Shown: positions 12,501 through 20,557 of the stretch, piece by piece
Layout of the letters: every line of letters begins with the position of its first letter
Numbering within the stretch: position 1 is the first letter of the stretch
Assembly: GCA_947247005.1 (NCBI GenBank)
Contig: OX365946.1
Span: 49,874,734 to 49,938,733 of the forward strand
Origin: Spisula solida
Taxonomy: Eukaryota; Mollusca; Bivalvia; Venerida; Mactridae
Length of the DNA: 64,000 nt
Reading direction: 5' to 3'
Notes under the pieces: generated by a model
Told to the model about the DNA's origin: nothing
The model's input: the letters and a program-made list of their open reading frames with translations, nothing else
Database searches by the model: none
Position numbers and translations under genes: made by a program

Positions 12501-15500
12501 AACTCAAATTTCTGTAACTTTTTTTAGTCAATTAATTGTTGTACTATTGACTTACTATAATTGAATTCAGGTTCCACTATGGCTTTATCAGGACAGGTTG
12601 ACAAATGATGCCTCAACTCGGGTTTCGGGATGTGATGTTTGGCGTTGAACGGACACTTCTCATAGTCAGTTCCGACATAGTTCTGAATATACAAATATTA
12701 AAATTTACACAATATTTAATAAACAATTTACTAAAATACTACAAAGATTTTAAGTAAGCATAGATCAACAATACATTATGAATTCAGAGGTTCTATTGAG
12801 GCATAATGGCTTTTTATATTAATAGCGAGTCGGTTTTTAGTGCTATTAGCACACAGTCCCCACCAAAACTCACTTTAAACATTGTTCTATTGTTAAAATA
12901 CACCTGATGAAATTTCGAATGATTGTAACTTCGTCATTTCTTTGAATCTTTTACTAAATAATTTTCATTAGAAAAGTTCATTCTTTCTAGTGCAACAAAT
13001 CCGGATTTCCAGATTATTCCAGAAATGTAGGACCCCTGTTAATCACAATGGCAAACAACAACTAAAAATCAAATTTTTATATTCACACCCACTGGTGGCT
13101 GTGCGGCTTTGATGCAGGTCCTTTTCAGTATCACTATGCAATGTTATTACGGCCAAAATGAAGGATTTCAATACTCATATACCATTTCACATAAAATTGG
13201 ATGAAATCCCAAAACCTCAGTTACCCGACAACCCAATACATATCCTTAAAGGAACAATTTTGTAGGTGAAAACTGCATCCAAATAGATCAGATATTTAGA
13301 GAGAATTCAAATCTTATGAATTTACAATCACCATTTGGTTTCTTACTGGGCACTCAAAGAAGTCTTTTCAAGATCACCCTTGTTACCCTGATAAAACAAC
13401 ATGATTGGATATTCCCAACATGATTGAAAAATGGCCGACATGAAAAATGTGATAAGTGCATTGTTTTTGCAATATTTTCCATATAAACTATCCAGATTGT
13501 TTATTTCAATATTACATAATCAACATATGAAGAAAATGTACTATTTGCATTTAGCAATTTGCATATCGGTAATATTTTTCACTATGTAAAGCCTTAAAGA
13601 ATGTGTGGATTTTGCATTTGAAAATGAGTTTTGTACTTAAAAACGTTGTAAAACTCATTTATTGGACTCTATGTAACGAATATCATTTTGGAAGTATCGG
13701 CAGTTGTATAAACTATGATTTGGACGTTTCAATTTTTTAAAATCTTAGATAAATTAACGCTCACAAACAATAATTCAAACATGTATAGTATTTTTGGATA
13801 CTGACCGACGTGATTGTTAAATTTATTAGGATACTGGCCAACATGATTGTGGATAAAAACCAACATTACAAATTGAAATCTTGCCAATGGGATTCTCAAG
13901 GTACAAATAATTGTACATTAAAGAAGTGTGCTCATGAATTGTGGTAGCAGGTTTATGAGCATACCCGATGTAAGGCATTTCACACCCTGTCTATAGCACA
14001 TGCTTTTAGGACATTTAATAACCAAAGCACTAAGAGTGCTGATAAGAGGCGATCTGGTTGCTGCTACTAAAGCTTAAACGACTTTACACGTTTAATGTTC
14101 GTTTTCTTACTGCCGATCTTGTCTTGAATGTCACAATAGGCATATGTGACTATATAGGCATGTTGGGTATCTAAATAATTGTAAAAAGGGGCATATTGAT
14201 GTATATGTCATACGTGTATTGAATGCGTATATCAAAAGTGGCTTTAAAATAATACTACGCGCCTATTTATCAGATTCTACAGTACCGTCTTGTAATCACT
14301 TCCATCACAGCGTAAGACATCTCTAGAAAGCGGCTAGTATAGACACACCATATGATTGCATAACATAACGATATACGATTCATTGATAAAACCATCACGA
14401 GACCCTGGTCTGAAGTTTCTAAAAATAGCTATACGGCTGGGATATTTGATGAACACGTCATTTTCATATTACGAAACAATTTCGATATCTCCCCGGCTGA
14501 GTGATTATCTGCAAAAATATCGATTCAACGAACAGTTTCACAATAATTGTTGATCGTAGAATAAACAATTGTTGCTGATTGAATTAAATAAGTTTAAAAA
14601 TTTGAAGAAACACATGTTGCAGTATTGGGAATGTTGACAGTTTCTTGAACTACTTGAATGCGGATTCACATAGCAGCCTAAAGGCGGTCCAGGTTGCATT
14701 AAGAAATGGGCAATGGTAGTATAGAGAGGCTTACGCCTACCAAAAATGGGTACAAATATTCACCACATCAAGACGATGTGTCATGCACAAAACCAAGGTC
14801 CCTAGCTTAAAGGTCAAGGTCACACTTAGAGGTCAAATGTTAAAATTCTTAAATAGGCATGTGATTCATGTCAGATCTGTAACTATGTCATTTCTTATTT
14901 TATATTTATATTACTTGCCACAAATGTTCACATCATTAAGACGAGGTGACATGCGCAAAACCCAGGTCCCTAACGCAAAGGTCAAGGTCGTACTTAGAGA
15001 TTAAAAGTTTAAAGGCACAAGTATACGCTTCTGGTCTGCTTTGTTTTTTTGTTATTTCGTTCTGGATTTTAAAATTACTTGGTTACATTCGCATTTACAC
15101 CCTGACTCAAATGTAAAGGTCACACTTACAGACCCAGCTCTTGTCTGCTGTTCAATGTCACATTTAAGCAATTACAAACTTGTTTCAAGTTATTCCATTT
15201 GCATAGCTTTATACTTAGGTGTCTGATGACAGCTTTAAGCGGGGGCATCCGTGTCCTGTGGACATATTTCTAGTAAAATACTTGTTTCTGCTATATGTTG
15301 GTAAAATTCATTATAGGTCAAGACAGGTAAAGTTAACACATGTATCTAAATGTGCAAAATTCACCGAGAATAGGAACAGTGAATTATGGGGACCAGGCTA
15401 AACGATGTGAGCATGTCTTGAATGGTGCCAAATTGCATTTCTAATTTAAACAAGAGCACCGCCTTGCGGGTGCAGACGCTCATCTGATCATTGTCACTGT

Positions 15501-18500
15501 AAAAAATGCCCATTACCCTTGCATAAAGTAGGGCAGTGTTATGAGTCTTGCTAAAAAAAGTGAGGTATTAATAGTGAAAAAAGGGGCAATAACTCTTGCA
15601 AAATGCTGATCAGAGTTATGGGTCATGCATGACATGGTCAGCTATTGGATGGTGAATAAGTGTTAAAAGTTTCAAAGCAATAGCCCACATAATGTACGAG
15701 AAAAGTGACTCTCCACACAAAACTTAACCAAGGAACTTTCTGAGTCCAAAAAGGGGAAATAACTCTCGCAAAATGCTGATCAGAGTTATGGTTCTTGCTT
15801 AACATGGTCAGGTGTTGATGGTGAACAAGTGTTAAAAGTTTCAAAGCAATAGCCCATATAGTGTATGAGAAAAGTGGACCTAAACACAAAACTTAACCAA
15901 GGAATGTTCCGAGTCCAAAAAGGGGAAATACCTCTCACAATATGCTGATCAGAGTTGTGGTTCTTACTTGACATGTTCAGGTGTTGATGGTGAACACATG
16001 TTGAAAGTTTCAAAGCAATAGCCACGTAGTGTATGAGAAAAGTGGACCTAAACACAAAACTTAACCAAGGAATGTTCTGAGTCCAAAAAGGGGAAATAAC
16101 TCTCACAATATGCTGATCAGAGTAATGGTTCTTACTTGACATGTTCAGGTGTTGATGGTGAACACGTGTTGAAAGTTTCAAAGCAATAGCCCACGTAGTG
16201 TATGAGAAAAGTGGACCTAAACCCAAACTTAACCAAGGAATTTTCTAAGTCCAATAAGGGGCAATAACTCATGCAAAATGCAAATCAGAGTTATGGTTCT
16301 TGCTTGATATGGTCAGGTGTTGATGGTGAACAAATGTTGAAAGTTTCATAGCAATAACTCTGATAGTTTAGGAGAAAGTGGACCTAAACGCAAAACTTAA
16401 CCCAGGCATTTTACTTTCTAAGTCCAAAAAGGGGCAATAATTCTTACAAAATGCAAATCAGAGTTATGGGTCTTGCTTTACAGGCTCAGGTATTGATGGT
16501 GAACAAGTGTTGCAAGTCTCAAAGCAATAGCTTTGATAGTTTATGAAAAAAGTTTACCTTAACACAAAACTTAACCAAGCAACGCCGACGCCAACGCCGA
16601 CGCCGACGCCGATCAAGTGATGACAATAACTCATCTTTTTTTCAAAAATCAGATGAGCTAAAAAGGGGACATAATTTCAACATATATTTGATAGAGTTGC
16701 CTATTCATGTGTAGGTCATGTGTACTATTTCTAAGTACATTAGTCCAAATGGGGCATAACATTCAACAACATGCTTGATAGAGTGCAGATGTTGTGGTCA
16801 AGACGGTTGACAAGTATGCAAAGTATCACAGCAATATGAACATGCACTTAGATATTATAGGTTAATACCTTGAACGTAAACTTACAAATTTGCACGAAGT
16901 TGAAAAAAGGGACATATTTTCCGATAAATACTTCATAGAGTTATCTACTCCTACGTACGTGTTGGGGTCATCCCATTATTCTTCCAATAGTGAAGCTACA
17001 TATTAAATTCGCACTGCAGTGCATCAATGAAAATTCAATGTTGGTCAGTATCCACTTTAAAAGATAAATCATGTTGATCTTTATCCTCAATCATGTTGGT
17101 TTTTATCCATTTTTCACACATGGGTTACTTTAAATAGTTATCACGTAGAAACGGCAAATGTAAATAACTTACTCTAAACTAAGTCTGATAGTGAAATGAA
17201 TTAGCTGTATAAACAAAAGATTTTTACCCAAAATAAACAACAATATATATGTTTTATAGACTGTCAAATAAATCCAACACAGATTTTTCTAACTTTTAAA
17301 CGTATTGTGTATCACATTCACTAAGATACGGATAAATAGTTTTAGTTTCATGGAAGGAATGTACAAGTTTATCTTCATACAGCATCAGAAGGTGGTTAAA
17401 CCCGTAGATTTGAAGAATTGGCCGAAAATGCGATGAATATGTAAACATACATCCGCCATTTTTCAATCATGTTGGGAATATCCAATCATGTTGTTTTATC
17501 AGGGTAACAAGGGTGAAGATATTCACAGTGTTCCCACTAACTTTTATTTTCAGCGGTAAACTTACCCCCTGGGGTTCAAAACTGGGGGTAAAATCTAATT
17601 TTAGGGGATATGGAATGTATTAATGCAGAAAGTTGAAAATTCAGGCACCCCGTCACGAAAACAGTGTTATCGGGCTGATATTGTGTACAGGTTAGACATG
17701 TCAGTTTTCCGTTTTCGAACTCAAGCCATGAAAATTCTGTAAGCCATTTAGACCGAAATCGTTTATGGTATTTTTTTAGCTCTCTGACAGAATCAGTATT
17801 CGCTGGAAGTTCCTCATCTGTTCTATTCTTCGGATTAGTGACTCAAGCCTAGACACTAACTATTTTGGCCACTGGTCCGACAGGGCAAAAGCGCCTAATT
17901 TATAAATAGGACAGTTACTGGTCCTCCAGAATTTTCACTGGTCCTTCTGGATTTTCACTGGTCTCAGACCAGCGAACCAGTGTTAGTGTCGAGCCCTGTG
18001 ACTGCGTCATATTTTGCAATCGACGTGGAATGGTTATGCATACTTGTCAAACAGTATATACATCGGTACATGTAAATTGTAAACCAGTCTTCATTAGTCC
18101 GGCCCAGACCGGAATACGGGAAATAGACATGACCTATTGCGGGTCTTACACGCAGGGAGCCTCGTTTTGATTTAACATTGGATTTTCCACTAATGAACTT
18201 TCGTAATCTACTAGTAATCTCGTTCCGGGAAACCTATTTTTAGGATCTGGAATCTATTTTTACGACTGAGCGTGTGAATGCAGGTACATTTCAATTATTT
18301 TTTTGTTACGCGCGATCACATACAGGGCTTAATTTATTGACGTGAATGTCCAACTACTTACGTGATTTACGTAACATTTTGTGTGAGTGGGAACACTGTA
18401 TTCAGGTACGACATGTGACAGTAATAAAGATAATGCCCTTTATCAACTCAAACATTTTAAGTTGATACACAACAAAGAAAGCAAACTGCTTACCTACCTT

Positions 18501-18608
18501 TCTACACTTCATTAGATGATACTGGAAACGTTTAGCACGAATCATGTGTACCTTGTCGTACGGACATTCTAAATACTCCTCCGGATCGTGAATCCGGTAC
18601 TGTGCCAT
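3351..18608 (-). CDS. GTSF1: GTSF1-like gene (six coding exons, 272 aa): double CHHC zinc-finger PIWI-pathway factor
   Basis: Coding exons join as 18608-18498, 12682-12556, 8483-8379, 7915-7834, 4983-4778 and 3538-3351 (stop TAA 3353-3351). Every intron is GT-AG and phases match at every junction, giving 819 nt. Residues 15-35 and 47-67 are two CHHC fingers, each C-x5-H-x9-H-x3-C (C15/H21/H31/C35 and C47/H53/H63/C67), the signature of the U11-48K/GTSF1 family. They are followed by an acidic EEDWD motif near residues 109-113, as in animal GTSF1. Known members bind PIWI Argonautes and support piRNA-guided transposon silencing, so a germ-line role is inferred. Unusually, the protein runs on for about 160 residues after EEDWD, with seven RG dipeptides (R191, R193, R205, R224, R228, R237, R246), six of them GRG; vertebrate GTSF1 is about 167 residues in total. 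The ATG at 18608 is the first after an in-frame stop. Confidence 0.9.
3735..3830 (-). repeat. Dispersed repeat, copy 1 of 4
   Basis: The segment with TTGCTCGCGGAAATTTATAT and AACGCAAGAACC is an inverted copy of sequences at 42062-42132 and 45988-46070, with a partial copy at 33975-34015. In the other orientation the shared order is TGACATGATCC, GACCTTTATGCATGA, AGGTTCTTGCGTTGAA, AAATTTCCGCGAGCAAA. The family is unidentified. This copy lies in the last GTSF1-like intron. Confidence 0.7.
4778..4983 (-). CDS. GTSF1: GTSF1-like coding exon 5 (start of RG-rich tail)
   Basis: Encodes residues 143-210. It is glycine- and asparagine-rich ([14 protein letters not shown]), then proline/histidine-rich, then SIGRGRG and VARGV. 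Acceptor TCTGATACACAG, donor GTAGGT. Another GT follows four bases later; the chosen one keeps the frame with exon 6. Low complexity, probably disordered. Confidence 0.85.
5150..5315. repeat. GACC/GGTC-rich dispersed repeat
   Basis: Contains alternating AAAGGTCATGGCAACCTTGA and CCTTTGACCTC-like words in both orientations, a block common in bivalve genomes. It lies in the intron between exons 4 and 5. Confidence 0.55.
5731..7655. repeat. Tandem duplication of a host repeat, one copy carrying a transposon
   Basis: The unit starts AGGTGGTTAAAATTGACATT and ends TTGTGTGTTTTTCGTTA. Copy one spans 5731-7367 and holds the 1340-bp insertion; copy two, 7368-7655, is about 290 bp and uninterrupted. The 3' parts (from 7128 and from 7419) differ by only a few bases, so the duplication is young. 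It contains a paired ATATCACA...GATCGAACAAAATATCACA word. Confidence 0.88.
5788..7127. mobile_element. 1340-bp non-autonomous DNA transposon with TTAT target duplication
   Basis: Terminal inverted repeats of about 23 bp begin GAGCCAATATCAGATTTG and end CAAATTTGATATTAGCTC, with three mismatches. The element is flanked by TTAT at 5784-5787 and 7128-7131. A neighbouring copy of the host repeat (7368-7655) lacks exactly this segment and keeps a single TTAT at 7419-7422, so the boundaries are experimentally clean. Inside are six copies of a TGTCCTTGCTGTTAC-like word: forward at 5967, 6163, 6355 and 6512, reverse at 6742-6756 and 6934-6948. The outermost copies start 179 bases from each end. I see no transposase ORF. 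The superfamily is unknown; a 4-bp TTAT duplication is compatible with a piggyBac-like (TTAA) enzyme but does not prove it. Confidence 0.88.
7834..7915 (-). CDS. GTSF1: GTSF1-like coding exon 4
   Basis: Enters in phase with two bases and leaves with two. It encodes [18 protein letters not shown] and then DRVRFKDLS. Acceptor CTATTTTACAG, donor GTAAGA. No known domain; a linker between the fingers and the RG-rich tail. Confidence 0.85.
7965..8215. repeat. Bivalve-type dispersed repeat (AGGGCCATAACTCTGG family)
   Basis: The order GGGCCATAACTCTGGC, AAGTTTCATTGAAATCC, AGACAGACGGACAGACC and ATACGTCTCCCTC is a recurrent dispersed block in bivalve genomes. It is probably a SINE- or MITE-like sequence. 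It lies between exons 3 and 4. Confidence 0.6.
8379..8483 (-). CDS. GTSF1: GTSF1-like coding exon 3
   Basis: Enters with two bases and leaves with one. It encodes [16 protein letters not shown] through [11 protein letters not shown]. The EEDWD motif lines up with the acidic tryptophan motif behind the fingers of animal GTSF1. Acceptor ATACTTTTAG, donor GTAACA. Confidence 0.88.
9440..10190. repeat. Tandem ~190-bp repeats headed by a GAGCTGTCC segment
   Basis: Starts with ACAAGAGCTGTCCACGAACA. Three to four diverged units of about 190 bp follow, each with AAAAGGGGGCATAATTTCA, CCTGTGTAGGGGTTGGGGTC, GAACAAGTATGCAAAG and AAACCTGTACCTAAA. Head-plus-tandem-core architecture is seen in bivalve Helitron-like or pearl-type elements; the assignment is tentative. 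Confidence 0.7.
10470..11110. repeat. Tandem ~150-bp GACCTTTGACCTCCAACTG repeats
   Basis: About four units each contain TTTGACCTCCAACTGT, ACCTTGACCTTTGAGATAGG, AACCT(T/G)GAGGTTGAGCATGACAC and ACATTCATACCAAATATAAG. The block ends in ATCGGACGGACGCACACACC. Spurious ORFs arise here. Confidence 0.75.
11148..12415. mobile_element. Copy of a TIR element (GAGCC-CTCCAGGAAAACC family) with inserts
   Basis: The left part (TATGAAAATCATGATAATATAGC and on) and right part (CTAAGCCCGGTTTTCCTGGA near 12380-12400) match a complete copy at 57547-58138 and an inverted one at 39199-39755. The outer left terminus is lost here. The element is longer because it carries foreign sequence, including a clean mariner-type MITE at 11696-12110. 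Confidence 0.7.
11696..12110. mobile_element. Tc1/mariner-type MITE (415 bp, TA duplication)
   Basis: Terminal inverted repeats CAGTGCCCACCAAAAATAAG at the left and its complement ending GGTGGGCAGTG at the right, about 25 bp with a few mismatches. They are flanked by TA at 11694-11695 and 12111-12112. Both features are typical of Tc1/mariner elements. The sequence continues on both sides with the host element seen uninterrupted at 57547-58138. The interior has no transposase; the 72-codon ORF inside is not recognisable. Confidence 0.85.
12556..12682 (-). CDS. GTSF1: GTSF1-like coding exon 2 (second CHHC finger)
   Basis: Encodes residues 38-79 plus one base. It contains [19 protein letters not shown] and TC, the second finger. 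Acceptor ATATTCAG, donor GTAAGT. This exon sits just beyond the right end of a transposon that occupies about 11.1-12.4 kb. Confidence 0.93.
14023..14760. repeat. 740-bp dispersed repeat, copy A
   Basis: Starts CAAAGCACTAAGAGTGCTGA and ends near GCTTACGCCTACCAAAAATG. A near-identical copy lies at 49355-50100, with differences scattered through it. No coding capacity recognised and no clear termini. Confidence 0.85.
14765..15010. repeat. Two ~150-bp repeats with AAAGGTCAAGGTC
   Basis: Two diverged units each contain CACATCAAGACGA or ACATCATTAAGACGA, TGTCATGC / TGACATGCGCAAAACC and AGGTCCCTA..AAAGGTCAAGGTC, then ACTTAGAG. Another bivalve-type block. Confidence 0.55.
15450..16660. repeat. Tandem ~180-bp repeat element with hairpin head and CTCATCTGAT ends
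   Basis: The head carries GCACCGCCTTGCGGGTGC (a hairpin) followed by GCTCATCTGATC. Six diverged units of about 180 bp follow, with CCAAAAAGGGGAAATAACTC, GCTGATCAGAGTTATGG, GTTGATGGTGAACA and GGACCTAAACACAAAACTTAA. The tail has repeated CGACGC triplet pairs and ATCAGATGAGC, an inverted copy of the head word. The ends and tandem core suggest a discrete mobile unit (Helitron/pearl-like is one possibility). A related block continues to about 16990. Confidence 0.75.
18498..18608 (-). CDS. GTSF1: GTSF1-like coding exon 1 (first CHHC finger)
   Basis: Encodes residues 1-37, [20 protein letters not shown] and on to KCRK, with the complete first finger. Two donors overlap here (GTAGGT and GTAAGC four bases later). 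I chose the first because it leaves phase 0 and joins KCRK to NYVG of exon 2, the same position as the K-N junction in known GTSF1 proteins. An upstream untranslated exon cannot be excluded. Confidence 0.9.
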
Positions 18609-18649
18609 TCTTACCAATATATGTAGTAGTAGTATGAGCAAGTATGAAT

Positions 18650-19590
18650 TCTAGACTGAAAATTGAAAATGTACACATTTAGCACATTGGTACAGGAACA
18701 GGTATGCAAGCTGAAACTTAGTAACATACTAGTAATATAAATTATTATTTATAATCTTACTACTACTGAATAAAACTGACCTTATTTTTTTCAACCTTAT
18801 TGAAACAAAGTTATGCGCCAGTGTAGAAACCTTGCCAATAATAACTAACGTAGCTAAGTCAATCAGGTACAATAATTATGTGCAAATTTCAGATAGTATT
18901 ACATGCCCTTGACAATGTTACAGGGGTGTGGAATTCCTAAGTCCGACTCGGGCTTTTTTGTCTGCGGGCAAGTAGATTTTTCCATCCACTACATTAACCC
19001 TACACTTAACAAATACATGTAATATACCATTTGAATGAATAATAGAAATACACCGCTACAATTTGTGAAGGCACTTTTATGATCAGCAATTACTTCTTCG
19101 CCTTTGCCATGATTTATCATGTCTTTGTATTAAATGGCCAAAGGCAAATGTTTTGCCGATTGCTAATAAACTGTAACTGTTTATATAAAAATAGATAAAC
19201 AATTGGTTGAACTTTGAAGGAGTGTGTTAGGTCCACAAAGGGTACGTGCTGACTGCCTTTGCTTACGGTCACTAAAATAACTTATTTTCCCACAATTCCA
19301 GTGTTTCATACTCCTACTAGTAAAATGTAATATGGATGACAGGATATTTTGCCCATTGCAGTATTGTTTTATTGGTTATCTAGGCAAAGGTTGTATCTTT
19401 CAGAAAGTGTCCACTTTTATACACATTGGTTGAATATCAAATGTGTTATTGATAATACTTTTTAAGTGGCCCTTGTACAATGTATGGATATATCAAATCT
19501 TAGTTTTCTTACACATGTTTATAAGTGTTATAAGTATTATACAGTTACAAAATATTAGTTTCAAATCTCATACATAAACAAGGAAGTGAA
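18650..19590. other. Region upstream of the GTSF1-like start, no gene seen
   Basis: AT-rich sequence immediately 5' of the GTSF1-like ATG. The promoter or 5' UTR must lie here or farther right, but I cannot identify a TATA box or initiator with confidence. Confidence 0.4.
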
Positions 19591-19595
19591 CTTAA

Positions 19596-20096
19596 AGGGA
19601 CTGCCTCACATATTGGTGTATTGCAAAAATAAAATAAAATTGTCAAATATTTGCGTAATTTTGGTATAGTTGGCTGTATATCCCATTAACAACCACACTG
19701 ACATCCAAAATAACTTGATAAACTTCGGCATTTTGTAGTTATTCAGTATTTTTACACTACTATTACTTAAATTGCCTGAAATTTGTTCGCATTTGATGAA
19801 AACGAATTTAAAAATGAACCAAATACCTCACAAATGTTTATGCTGTAGATTGTTGATGTTACAGTTTGATCACATGTGAATTACATAATTCACAAAGCAT
19901 GTTGGAAGGGAACTTAGCACTTTTTTTCAAGAAAAAAATACTCAGTGGGCGATATTGAGAGTCGTTAAAATTATTTATTTGCACCAAAATCAGTCAAAAA
20001 GCAACTGTCAGTGGCTTTCTATTACATCAATACTTGGTTTAAAGGTTGGAAAATCACGATATACACATTTTTTAGCCCAATCTGTGAGGCAGCACC
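19596..20096. mobile_element. 501-bp MITE with TTAA target duplication (piggyBac-like)
   Basis: The inverted termini AGGGACTGCCTCACATATTG and, in complement, AGGTGCTGCCTCACAGATTG are flanked by TTAA at 19592-19595 and 20097-20100. A TTAA duplication is the hallmark of piggyBac-type transposition. Partial relatives lie at 42431-42760 and, inverted, at 53330-53559. No ORF. Confidence 0.82.
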
Positions 20097-20557
20097 TTTA
20101 AGACAAGCTTATATAAATGGTTACGCCTACATTTGCATCCATTAGAAAAGTGTATTTATTCAATTTACGTGTTACATGGTACATCTAGTTAGTGAAAACC
20201 GCCTTTGGTACTTGTTTTCTTTTAATATTTGAAGAAATAACTATCCGATGCTGTTTACGTGATTGTAAGACCTTTCATAAGTTATTAACATGCAGATAAA
20301 CACTCGAGGATCGAAGAAAAACGACCCCAAGAAGTGTGTACAAATCAGCGAATTACGGTGTGCAGAATTATTCAAGGCATAGAATTAGCCAAAACAACTG
20401 TAAAACCCCCGCAATATCGCTAATGTGGCGTGAAACAAAAGCGCCACACTCACTGGCAGTGTGGGGACATTGGGGAGGTAAAAACATGGGACTCGATCTT
20501 CCCCCACTATCCCTGGGGTTGGCGGGTTTCAATGATCAATTGACTTGTGTATATGAA

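Larger units (their letters stand above)
13374..17516. repeat. 4.1-kb inverted-repeat (fold-back) structure
   Basis: A perfect 62-bp inverted repeat lies at 13374-13435 and 17455-17516 (starts TCACCCTTGTTACCCTGATA). Further inside, 13800-13865 and 17035-17100 carry inverted copies of a GGATACTGACC / CCAACATGATTG / GGATAAAAACCAACAT block. The arms contain spaced CAACATGATTG words. The interior is filled with other repeats (14023-14760, 14765-15010, 15450-16660), so this is probably a fold-back element that received later insertions. It lies within intron 1 of the GTSF1-like gene. Confidence 0.8.

Noticed and set aside
18402..18641. Reading the GTSF1-like first exon as a complete 79-codon gene starting upstream
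   Set aside because: The extra upstream codons begin at TTG, and the downstream part runs into intron 1 past a good donor. The spliced model restores the second finger.
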